From positions 89,761,391-89,825,390 of the forward strand of contig NC_066580.1 in the NCBI RefSeq assembly GCF_024323335.1: a DNA stretch of 64,000 nt, in the 5' to 3' direction. Made by a program: the position numbers and the translations under genes. Of this stretch, positions 10,119 through 20,999 are shown one piece after another (the stretch's first letter is position 1; the number at the start of each line of letters is the position of its first letter). The notes beneath the pieces are model-generated. The model was not told the origin of the DNA and ran no database searches. It saw only the letters and a list, made by a program, of their open reading frames with translations. This DNA is from Lathyrus oleraceus. Taxonomy: Eukaryota > Streptophyta > Magnoliopsida > Fabales > Fabaceae.

Positions 10119-13100
10119 AGGGTGTCGTGAAAAGTCGCAACTTTTTCCCCTCAGTCTATTTGCAATTGAGGAAAAAGATGGAACTGATAATGGATTCAAT
10201 ACTCAGCAAAAACATATTCATATTTTTTTAAAAACCATCTACTTTACATCTCAATTTTTAAAATATTCGATGTCACGGTGAAAAATCGGAGATCAAACTA
10301 TTGATAAGACTTGACTCATGAATCAAAATATCACTACCGAACTTTAATTTATCCAAGGGAAGGGGAAAAATTCAAAAATGACCTAATATGTATATGCAAA
10401 GCTATAAGATTAACCTTAAGCTAAGCAAAAAGGGGGGAGATTCTAAGGTATGGGGGTGTGTTATGAAAAGGGAAGGTATTAGCACCCTAATCATCTGTAG
10501 TACTCTACATGAACCTTTTAAATATATATTTGGTTAAAAAAAAATTCTATTTGATTTTATTGTTTGATGATTTAGAAAGAAATTGAGTCTTATGCCTATT
10601 GTCGCACATCGAAAAATGGGGATACGACTTTAAGCGAAGCGCGATCGCACGCTCGCATTGATGGACTTAACAGAGTCGTCACCGAACTTTATTTATTCCT
10701 AAAAAGGAAAGGGGAAATATCGATAAAACCCAAGACAAAACGACAATGATTATGGTCGTCGCAACCAATATCAGGGTTCGGGAGTCGGTTACGCAAGGGG
10801 AAGGTATTAGCACCCCTCACGTCCGTTGTAATTTCGTTTTGAATGTTAGCTTATATTAGTCTTCTCAAGTTATAATGAGGGAGAGAAAGAATAAAAGAGA
10901 GAAGAAATATTTTTGGATTTTTGACGAAGGACTAAACCTAAGTTTTTTATTAGTGGGCCTGACAAGATTTACAAATCCTGCTCCTACGTATCTTAAAAGA
11001 GAAATCAAGGCTTACGTAGTTCTGGGTAGAAAAATGTTTGTTTGTTGGTCGATTTTAGCGAAAACTATATTGTATTAATCGATGAAAAAACATTGTTTTA
11101 CACAAAATAAATAAGGAGCGGACGTACACCACACATCGAACGGATTTATAAATCTACATTCGGAAAAGCGTCACTTATCTCGACTCAACAATCGTGGCCG
11201 AAACATTGTTTTGCATCACCTTAAGACAATATATCTTTCGTTTATGAAAAAGGTTTTTGATTAGTCGCACGGCGGCGAGAAAAGAGTTTGATTAGTTGAA
11301 TGTATTTCGAGTGATGGCGAGAACTTGGATGAGCGAGATATCCATCTCGAATCCTAGTCTCAGGAGTGCACGGTATACACCATGTTCCATTTCCATCTTT
11401 ATTGGCAAAAGTGTTTAATAAAGATTAAGTATTTTTAGGTTTTTGATTGAGAAAGGGGTTTGAAGAAACCGCATTGACAATTTTAGACGATGGCGAGAGC
11501 TAAGATAAGCAAGGCATCCACCTTGAATCTTAATCTCAGGAGTGCACGGTATACACCATGTTCCATTTCCATCTTTATTGAAAAGTGTTAAGGTGGGGAA
11601 TAAGTATTTTTTGAGTTTGAAAAACGAATATTTGATGAGAACGAGACATGAGCCTCGGGATCAATCACTTGGGGTTTCATCGGAATGCAAGATTCCAGTG
11701 GTCCTTTTTCGTTCGAATTATTTAAGAAAATTATTTAACGGACAACGAACATTTGATAAGAATCAAATGTTCAAAGGGTTACGCCAGAATGCTTGACCCC
11801 AACGGCCCTTATTTTGTCCACGTTAATTAAAGTGTTTTAAGAACGAGGGAAGAGAATGAACGGTTAATCCAAAACGTGGGGCTCAGGACTGATTATTCGA
11901 GGGTTCCCACCGGAATGCAAGATTCGAATGGTCCTCTTCTTCGTGTTTTAAAAAAGGAATTTAATCGAGTTGCAAAGATAGTTTAAAAATATAATAAAAT
12001 TATAGGGATAAAATTAATTTTACTATTTTATATATATATCAAATTAATTTTATATATATAATCGATTTCCCACCAGAATGCTAGATTCCAATGGGAGGAA
12101 ATGAAATTAAATGTTGAAACTATGGAAAGTGAATCGATGATTGTTTGATTTTGTTTTGAACTTGGTTTAGATTGATGATGAATTGACAATGAAACTATGA
12201 GGAAAATAGTGTGAGAAATCAATTGATGCTTAATTGTTGAGATTGATTTATTAAAAATTGATTAATTAGATCAATTAAGAATAATTTCCTGAATTATTTA
12301 ATCCAAACAAATAATCAAGTTACTTGAAATTAATTTACTAATTAAGCAAAGTTTTAATTAACCATCCATTAAGTGACAAAATCGGTTTATTTAAATCGAT
12401 GTGCTCAAATCGGTTTGCGTGAGATAACAACGATTAATGTTATTCGAGAATTCATAACGCGGTGAAAATACTCTATTGATATATCGAAAATTTCGCGGCA
12501 TATCGACATGAAATTGTCGAATCCGTCATTCAAAATCAAATTAATCGCAATAGTCTTTAAACAACAACCCAACATTTATTTACCACACTGTTTAGCATTG
12601 TTATATCCACGTCTAATCTAAACATCATGAAATTAAATCACAATCCATCTAATTAATCAATTTATGAAACCACAAATAGCAGTAATAATAGAAATAGGGC
12701 TATCCAAAGAAAATCCCATTAGAAACACAACACACTCTAAAATTAAAGAAAAACCAAAGAGATGCACATAATCAGGCAAGTGAATTAGAAGACTTGCAAG
12801 AAGAAAACAATCCAGATAATTTCTAAACCTCAAACAGGTTAACAGCGTTGAAATAATTTTTCCAGAAAGGGACGACAAAAAACAAAAAAAGAATCAACGA
12901 CCGCCAACTCTTCTTCGTAACACGCCTATGCTTCTTTCAATTTCAGAATTCACAACAACCAATAACAGGAAGAAGCAGCAACAATCTAATGCTCATGAAC
13001 TCCCAATAAAAATACAAATGAGAATATTAGTGCAGCACAATTTAATATAATAAGCATGAAAAGAAACAAGTCTAAAGCATGATTTGGAGATTACCAACGC

Positions 13101-13189
13101 GTTGTCGTCACAATGTCGCTTCCGAAATGACGATGTCGCGGTTGTATCAAGTTGTCATTTGGAAAACTCCACCTTTAGATCTTCTCAAT

Positions 13190-13987
13190 GATCCAATTCC
13201 AAATCAAGTTGAAGTTTGGATATGATTTAGTCGCTTGTGCGTCTGTAACCCATACATTGCCCCAAGCCAAATCCAGAATGTCTTCATCTTTTCTTTTCTT
13301 GTAGTCCTTTGGCCAGGCAAGACCCCTCGTGTTACGAAGAGCAAATACAGCAGCTTGGATCTCCGGAAATCTCATTATCGCCTGATTTGCACTATCAAGA
13401 TCAAGAGGAAGAATATTGTAAGGAACTAAGATCTCTGTTTTTTCAGCAACTTTATCTTGAGTCTCCAAAATATCACGGTCAACTTCCATAGATTGTGTCA
13501 TGTTAACAGCTTTCAAAACCTCAAAAAGAACGTTAGCAGTCTGATATGCTTCGGTTAGTTGTGCTCGATCAGCTTTATTAGCAGCATTTTATAAAGCTTG
13601 GATATATTTTTTGTAGTAATGCTGATAGAAACTCTGCATCTCACAGGCATCACTTTTCTTTATCCTTCCTTGCAATGTTGGATCATTTTCTCTTTCTAAA
13701 CGTTGAAGAAGAGCATTTTTAAATTGCCGAACACCACGACCACTTGAAGTCGGGTCCAACCTATGAGCTTTCTCAAATGTGTAGAACCGACAGAGATAAG
13801 CAACTCTAGGATGAGTCTTCTCAACCTCATTAGCAACACGAAGAATAGGAGAAATTTCAACAAGAGAAGAAGGTACAACCTCACTATCAAAAATGGCTTC
13901 TCCAAGGTTTCCAGCTGTTTGCGTCCGCGTTATCCGCCTCTGCATCACCGGACCTTGAGACTCCGACGGTCCCGCTCTCGACGACAT
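13190..13987 (-). pseudogene. Captured callose synthase (CalS3-like) N-terminal fragment, 3' LTR copy
   Basis: From ATG at 13987 the frame reads [18 protein letters not shown], then [79 protein letters not shown] and ALRNTRGLAWPKDYK. This is the conserved cytosolic N-terminus of plant glucan synthase-like (callose synthase) proteins, which make beta-1,3-glucan at the plasma membrane. Only about 240 of some 1950 residues are present, with no membrane segment or catalytic region. A TAA interrupts at 13589. An extra T near 13270 shifts the frame after DEDILD; in the shifted frame homology continues (LGAMYGLQ) for about 25 codons and fades near 13190. No intron is visible. It lies in sense with the element. 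Confidence 0.9.
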
Positions 13988-14480
13988 TCTCTCCTCTCAC
14001 CGATCTAACTTCGAGTTATAGTGAAAAGAGAAAACCCTAGAAATGAGATAATGATAATGTTTGCAAAGAAGGCACGAATACAGAGATAGTGGAAGAGAGA
14101 TGAGGTTGGTGGATTTGGAGATCCGGTGAGATGTGGAGGTTGTAGTTGATTGAAGATTGACGGATAGTATTGGGTGTTGTTGTTGGGGTTTCGCCGGTGG
14201 TTTAGCACGGCGGTGATGATGAAGGAGTAGGGATTTACGGTGGGGGATTAGCGACCGGGTTGAGCGGCGGATGTGTGGTTTGGTGGTTTTGGGGGTTCAT
14301 GAAGGTGAAGGAGGTTGCGGCGTTGGGGTTGTTGAGAGGTGAAGGAGAAGGTTGTATCGTGGAAGATTTTGTGAAGAGGAAAGGGTTTTATTTCAATGTG
14401 AGAGAGAGGGTCCTCCTGGAGACTCTGCTCTCTTTTCCTTTTATTATTTTTCGTTTTTTCTTACTGAGAGAGTGATGATG
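13988..14480 (-). promoter_or_regulatory. CT-rich leader upstream of the captured callose synthase start
   Basis: Read on the minus strand this is rich in C, T and A with CTCTCTC tracts, TTTCTAGGGTTTTCTC just before the start codon, and AATAATAAAAGG farther up. It looks like a plant 5' untranslated region and perhaps a core promoter captured with the coding fragment. The copy at 24420-24900 is nearly the same but lacks a short segment near 24520. That it derives from the donor gene is inference. Confidence 0.45.
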
Positions 14481-15298
14481 AAAGCAATTGAGTGGGTAGG
14501 TGAGAATGAGTGAGAGAGTTTTCCTATCATGTGTGTTTCTTTGGCTTTTGTTTTTGGTGATGTGTCAAAGGGTCATTGGTTGAGAAGGATAATTGAGGAT
14601 AAGGATCCATGTATTTTTCAATTGGGATCACTGATTAACTTGAATTAAAGGTCACGATTGGACCAAAGAAACACAACATTGTTAACCAAATTAAAAATGC
14701 CTAGAATATCCCTTTTAGAAGCTTTAATCAATTTAAATCAATTAAATTAAATAAATTTCACATTTTTATATAAACATGATAAAATTAAAATGAGAGCATG
14801 ATTATACCTATTTAATTTTATTTTTTTTTGACAAAAGAATAAAAATAACAGGACTTAAAAATAAAAAAGTTGGACGCAAAAGTGCCAGAAAAAATAAAAT
14901 GAATGCACCAATATGATCAGTGCAAAATGAACTTATTGGAAAAATACAGCGTTTCTTTTAATTTTGAAATAAATTTTGACCGGTTAAACAGGCTTGAGCT
15001 GATCAGAAAGTGGCCGAAAAATTAGCTGAAAAATAAATCGAGCGTACCAGATTAAACTACGTGAAATGTAGATTAATAAAATTGATGTCTAGAAGCTTGA
15101 TTTTAAAATTTTTCGCTCACTGATTTAACGCACATCCGTTGATTAATTCAACCGGCTTGTCTGTAGATCTGAAAAAATTATTTCAACTGATATTTTAGGC
15201 ACTATGCGGTATGGAATGCATGGTATGCTATGTAGACATGCAATAGCTATGATGAATGTATTGAATCAGCGATTCAGGGTCAAAATTGAGGTATGACA

Positions 15299-15312
15299 GT
15301 TGCCCCTATTTA
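15299..15312 (-). other. Polypurine tract of inner Ogre-like element
   Basis: Minus-strand TAAATAGGGGCAAC directly precedes the 3' LTR start TGTCATACC, in the position where plus-strand priming occurs. The outer Ogre-like element has the related TAAATAAGGGCAAC at 30205-30218. Confidence 0.7.
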
Positions 15313-15699
15313 AGTATCTTCAACTAGAGAATATGAAGCAGGACACTCTTCATATGATCATAGTGGGAGATAGTTAAATACTAAGAAGACCCGGATTTTG
15401 ATCCTGAAATGCAAATGATAGGATATGATATGAGATGAATGCCTGAATGAATGACTCTTTTTATTTGATTTGCTAGGGACATGATCGGACATAAGATAAA
15501 CCCTAGCATGATGCTTTATGATGGATACAGAATGAAACAAAGATCTGCGGGGAATGCTGATGGTCTACAGGGAGACAGACAAATGGTAAAAAAACAACTT
15601 GCTGGGGAAAACAATCCTGCTGGAGAGTCAGACACACACCGGGGAGTACTCAAAGTGAAATTTGATAAACGATACTTAGAATACAAGAGATTTCGGTAG

Positions 15700-16985
15700 T
15701 AAGTTCACATATGACTTACTAAACCCGAATAAGAAAAAAAATTCTACAACGGGTTCATATATGACCTGATAACACTGAAACAAACATAGAGAAAGATTCT
15801 TCAAAACATGTTCATACATGACCTGGCAATACTGGAATAAAGCTCAACAACAGGTTCATATATGACCTGACAATGTTGGGGAATATCAAGAACCTGCTAA
15901 TACTGGAATAACGCTCAACAACAGGTTCATATATGACCTGATAACACTGAAACAATCATAGAGAAAGACTCTTCAAAACAGGTTCATACATGACCTGGTA
16001 ATACTGGAATGAAAACTCAAACAGCAAGTTCATACATGACCTGACAATGCTGAGGGATTTCAAGAAGTTCTGACAGCAGGTTCAGATATGACCTAACAAA
16101 CTCAAAAAAATTCAAGAAGAGTGTATCAACAAGTTCATACATGACCTGACAACACTGAAATAAACATAGAGAAAGATTCTTCAAAACAGGTTCATACATG
16201 ACCTGATAATACTGGAATAAAGCTCAACAACAGGTTCATATATGACCTGACAATGCTCAACAACAGGTTCATATATGACCTGACAATGGAATAAAGCTCA
16301 ACAACAGGTTCATATATGACCTGAATAAAGCTCAACAACAGGTTCATATATGACCTGACAATGCTCAACAACAGATTCATATATGACCTGACAATGGAAT
16401 AAAGCTCAACAACAGGTTCACATATGACCTGAATAAAGCTCAACAACAGGTTCATATATGACCTGACAATGCTCAACAACAGGTTCATATATGACCTGAC
16501 AATGGAATAAAGCTCAACAACAGGTTCACATATGACCTAAATAAAGCTCAACAACAGGTTCACATATGACCTGAATAAAGCTCAACAACAGGTTCATATA
16601 CGACCTGAATAAAGCTCAACAACAGGTTCACATATGACCTGAATAAAGCTCAACAACAGGTTCATATGTGACCTGACAATGGAATAAAGCTAAACAACAG
16701 GTTCACATATGACCTGAACAAAGCTCAACAACAGGTTCATATATGACCTGAATAAAGCTCAACAACAGGTTCACATATGACCTGAATAAAGCTCAACAAC
16801 AGGTTCATATATGACCTGATAATGGAATAAAGCTCAACAACAGGTTCATATATGACCTGAATAAAGCTCAACAGCAGGTTCATATATGACCTGACAATGC
16901 TCAACAACAGGTTCATATATGACCTGACAATGGAATAAAGCTCAACAACAGGTTCACATATGACCTGAATAAAGCTCAACAATAA
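15700..16985. repeat. Tandem repeat array in the 3' untranslated region of the inner Ogre-like element
   Basis: About 35-40 units. The first third (15700-16210) is irregular. From 16210 the array alternates units of about 33, 34 and 41 bp built from CTCAACAACAGG, TTCATATATGACCTG and a linker (AATAAAG or ACAATGGAATAAAG). The core AGGTTCATATATGACCT is a near-perfect palindrome. Open frames across the array (for example 16192-16488) are by-products of the repeat. Hypervariable tandem repeats in this position are known for Tat/Ogre elements. Confidence 0.9.
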
Positions 16986-19104
16986 TTGGACTTTTAACTG
17001 TAAGCAATGGATTACAACCAGCTTTTAACAGATTGGTGCCAACAACAATTGGACTTGAAAATGACTGCGAAAACCGGATGTTGGTTTAAGGGCACCAAAT
17101 ACAAACTGGAATTAGAGGTCAAAGGGTATAGGATCAACAACAAGACCTGGGTCAATGCAAAATGAGCCCGAAGTACATTTCAGCTATGCATGATATATGA
17201 ATGATCATGATATGAAAATGCTGACACTTGAGTGGACTGGGAGCTGTAGTGGCTTTTTATGGAGATCATGATTCCTCAACACCGAGAACCCAACCAAATA
17301 TTTAATGGTAGATGTTATCAAAGGAGAATTCTATCAAGCTTGACACCACAACTTAGCCAATGGGATCCTTTTGGAAGATTAATGAATCATGCTAGCATAG
17401 TTTTTGGGCACTCGTCTCAAAACCAATAGTTGTTGACATATGGCAGAATTTGTTTGATCAATTTGAAAGCATGAAGGGGGTCTGCCCCTTTGTGGCTCAT
17501 CTTGCCCCAGTTTGTTAGGTCTTTGGAAATGTTCACCTTGAATGTGAGTTTGGAAACAACTTGCCATGAGACTACCTCGAGATGGCTTGCCCCAAGTGTT
17601 TGAAACTTGCAATGGTCCGAACTTGACTAACCAAATGTTGGAATGGTAGACTCTTGATTGACTTTCCTTGGATAGTTGGACTTACTGAGCTCTGAGGTGG
17701 CTTGCCCCGGTCTGAGTCTTGAAACAAATTACTCTTGACGAGATGACCCTTAGGGTGATTAGCTCGAATTAACTGATGCTCAAAGTGATTTACCCCTGAC
17801 TAGACTTCTTTCACTTTATCAAGTTCCTCAATTGTATTTGGATTTTCTTTGATGCTAAGTGTTGACTCGCAAATAAGATTGTTCATTCAAAAATGGTAAT
17901 TTTAATTCAATGCTTATGCAAAAATTTGAAATCAAAGTTTATTGATATGAATGGGTGGAATGCAGTGAACGGGTCGTTGATAAGAACACAATGGTGATCA
18001 AGTCATTCACAGTATGCAAGTTGGTGCCATCAAATGATTAACAAAAATCATTTGGAGTCAAGTTAACACAACCTTGTTATAGTATGCTTTCAAAATAAAC
18101 CATGTCTCAATTAGGTCTTTTAAGGGTTGTAATTTGGTCTGGTTCACGATTTTTTGAAACAAAAGGATATAAGGCTCGAAATTTATTTTTTACCCACCCC
18201 TTCTTCTTGATGATCTCCAGATCCTACGTTCAGTTAATTCGATACATGCATTCGACTTCCAAGAGGGTTCGAAGGTGTGATGAGGATTCAAGACGAATTT
18301 TCTTGAAATGGCAGTCACCTTTTTTTTTAGGATTTAATGACCTCTTTTGATTGATTTTCCTTATCCCTGATTTTGCCTGGACCGCTTCTTTGAAGCTTTC
18401 GGTCCATCGGGATGCCCTGACTTTTGCCTAAGTCATTTTGTGGTATTTGGCTTAGCGGGCTTTTTCTATTTATTTATTTTTTTAAAAAAAAAAGGTGTGA
18501 CTGCCACATTATTGGTGGACGAGGATCAACCAAAACTAATTTTAGCTTTTCTCAACTTCTTCGACACTTCAACATGTGCGCGAAGGATAAAATTGGAGGA
18601 TGTACATATAGACGATTTTTTGAAAGATCGAATGCACGATCAAACTATCGGAACATAACTACCCTGCCCCAGGTTAAGATTAAGGGTTTTAGATCCGAAA
18701 TAAACACCAACTTCTAGGCTCAAAGTGGTTGACTAGGGATTAACTCCTGATCTCTTCAGTGTTTGGGGATTTGAAACAATGCCTTACATCATCGACAAGG
18801 TTTTACTCAAAAGCATACCACAACAATTTCAGGTGTTTCGTTTTCATCATCCTCCTTCCAATCTTTGTTAACACAACAATTTGATAAACAAAAGTGAATG
18901 AGAGGAGTATTTTTGTTTTTAACATGAATGAAAAAGGAGTGAATACGAATGGATTAATTCAAAATATGCATAAACATTTCCTTAATCTTACCAATTCAAA
19001 GAAAACAACAATGCTTAAAAGCAATTAACAATCAACATGCAAGGAAACTACAAAAGAAATGCTGAGACAGCCAAATGATTGCCAGCTTTAGGGAATTGAC
19101 TTCT
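16986..19104 (-). other. Non-coding 3' region of inner Ogre-like element
   Basis: No domain is recognisable. Repeated phrases such as GGCTTGCCCC and TGGCTTGCCCC between 17480 and 17720 and several short unrelated frames occur. This is where protease, reverse transcriptase and integrase would lie in an autonomous copy, so they have been deleted. Confidence 0.6.
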
Positions 19105-20157
19105 TCAAACTTGAAGGTTGGGATCAATAAGCTTTTTGACATTGGCATGATGATCTTCAAATTCTTTTCCTTCAATCTCATCGTTAAACGCAACCCTCAT
19201 GGATCCACTACTCACTTCTCCTTTTCTTTCATTGGTATGGGTCGTGACATTGGAAATCCAAGGCTGTATCTCAATGCTCTTACCAGGAAACAATGATAGC
19301 TCATCAGCCACATCCCTGGCATCTTCCTTGTGGAACAAAACCTTGAGGGGTTTCAAGGGTCCTTTCCCTTTCTCATTACCTGGCCCAGAAATCAAGGTAT
19401 ATGTACCTGAGCCTTCCTCCTTGAGTGTTGGTGACCTTATATCAATCAATCTTTACAGCTTGAGCTTAAAACTCTTACATTCCTCGATGGAGTGCCCCAT
19501 TGTTCTAGTATGGTATCCGCACTTGATCTTCGGGTGATCTTCTTCAAAGACTAAGCTCTTTTTGTTAATCAGTTCTCGTACCAAGGCTTTTAGCGCTAAG
19601 CAAGAATCCAGGTCATGTCCCACTGCCCCTTTATGGAATTCACATGTTGCATTTGGATTGTACCATGGCAGGTATGGTGATGTAGGTGTGAGAGTTTGAG
19701 GGGTCACCAAAGCATTATGGATCAGCTGTGGGTAGAGCTTGCTATATGGCACCGAAATTGGGTCATTGTGATTTTTGTTCCTCTTGTTCTGATTCTGCTT
19801 TTTGTTCTGAACCTGACTTCGGTGATTTTGAGGAGGAATAGCCAGAGGATGTTGATGATGACGTCTTGAGGGATGGCCATATGCCGGTAGATGAGGAGCT
19901 TCCACATGGAATTTCCCTTGACTTGAGGTAACACTAGATGGATGTGGAGTAGTAGCTCTCTTTGTTGCAGCAGTGCATATTGGGTGACCCTCTTTTCTCA
20001 ACAAGACTTGCAGGGTTTCCAAGACCCATCTCATTTGGCTCTTCAAAAGATTAAGTTCCTCCTTCAGTGCTTCTTGGATTTTCCTTAGCTCGTCCATCAT
20101 CTCCTGAGACATGGTTCTTTGTTCTAAACGCGTGTTAGGAATCCCTTTGCTGATCAT
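19105..20157 (-). pseudogene. Ogre-like gag remnant
   Basis: The frame from ATG at 20157 (MISKGIPNTRLEQR) runs to 19105 with one TAA at 19453-19455. It begins with a probable coiled-coil (MDELRKIQEALKEELNLLKS), then a basic His/Gln/Asn-rich stretch. Two Cys/His motifs follow: CEFHKGAVGHDLDSC and CGYHTRTMGHSIEEC. These paired C-x2-H...H-x4-C knuckles with the spacer LVRELINKKSLVFEED are typical of Ogre-type gag C-termini. The capsid-like N-terminal part is missing. It lies about 820 bp downstream of the primer site. RNA packaging would be its role in an intact element. Confidence 0.8.
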
Positions 20158-20163
20158 GGACAA

Positions 20164-20980
20164 AGGATGGATGAGTTTTTTTTTTTGGCATTTTTAAAAA
20201 ATGATATGAAATGCATGATGACAAATGCATATGCAATGGTATATGAATGGATGCAATGCATTGTTTTTTGTGTTTTGGTATGCAAATAAAATGCAATGCA
20301 GGTAGTTAGAGTCTGGGATAACATGAGTAACTCAGAACACCCTACTAGGTAGTCTCCTTAATAGATAGTTCTAGGCTTTCTACCCATAAACCCACTCACG
20401 GGATAGTTTCTATATTTTTGATAAGGTTCCCAGAGTCATGGACCATAATTGTATCAATGTCATGCAACAGACTAGCCACTTTATGACAAGAGTGACGAAA
20501 GGTCTCTTCTGAGCGGGGTTTTCATGTTAGGTGCAACAAGGAGAGGCCCTTGGAGTCCGACACTACGTAACCACCAAAGTAATAACTGGTTCTAAGAGGG
20601 GCTCCTAGAGTCATAGACCCTTCATGAATCAACGTCATGCAACAGGCTAGTTGTCTTATAACGAGATCTACAAACAGGTCTACTCTAGGGGAGTCTTCAT
20701 GCTAGGCACGCAAGGAGTGGCCCTTGGGGACTAACAATACACAACTTCCAATTCTAAACTTATGTGTTCTCTCTTCTTCTTCCAAAGCTCGGGTGTAGAG
20801 CTTTATTCATGATATCCAAAAATCCCAACACCCACACATAGATATATATACAAATATAAAAATGCGATAAAACAGAGATAAAGAAAGCATATAACAAAGG
20901 AATAAAAATAAACAAATAAAGCTAACACACATACAAAAACTTAACTGAACTAGGGTTGACTCACTTAGGGATGTTCCTAT
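20164..20980 (-). other. Leader of inner Ogre-like element
   Basis: Untranslated sequence between primer site and gag. It holds an imperfect duplication of roughly 175 bp: both copies contain CAGAGTCATGGACC or TAGAGTCATAGACC, then GTCATGCAACAG, CTAG and a GCAACAAGGAGAGGCCCTTG-like end. No gene is seen. Confidence 0.5.
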
Positions 20981-20997
20981 CCCCAGCAGAGTCGCCA
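20981..20997 (-). other. Primer binding site, tRNA-Arg type
   Basis: Minus-strand TGGCGACTCTGCTGGGG is complementary to the 3' end of a plant tRNA-Arg (CCCCAGCAGAGTCGCCA) and lies 2 bp from the 5' LTR. tRNA-Arg priming is characteristic of Ogre elements. Confidence 0.85.
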
Positions 20998-20999
20998 TC

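Larger units (their letters stand above)
10600..15298 (-). repeat. 3' LTR of inner Ogre-like element
   Basis: Direct repeat of 21000-25718, with TG at 10600 and CA at 15298. It contains the captured callose synthase N-terminus (13190-13987) and its leader (13988 to about 14480). The rest is AT-rich and non-coding. A 27-bp segment present at 21226-21252 is missing here near 10833. Confidence 0.9.

Noticed and set aside
12657..12878. A 73-codon hydrophobic minus-strand frame, also at 23089-23310
   Set aside because: Present in both Ogre LTRs but composition fits AT-rich non-coding DNA; no family recognised and no sign of codon constraint.
13235..13491. Plus-strand frames opposite the callose synthase fragment, also at 23667-23923
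   Set aside because: Shadow frames of the captured coding sequence.
16192..16982. Minus-strand frames with MNLLLS and VIYEPVVELYS repeats
   Set aside because: They are translations of the short tandem repeat; unit lengths that are not multiples of three break them and no domain is present.
15700..16985. Resemblance to a CRISPR array (regular short repeats)
   Set aside because: The spacers are themselves repeated, the DNA is plant nuclear, and there are no cas genes; it is an ordinary tandem array.
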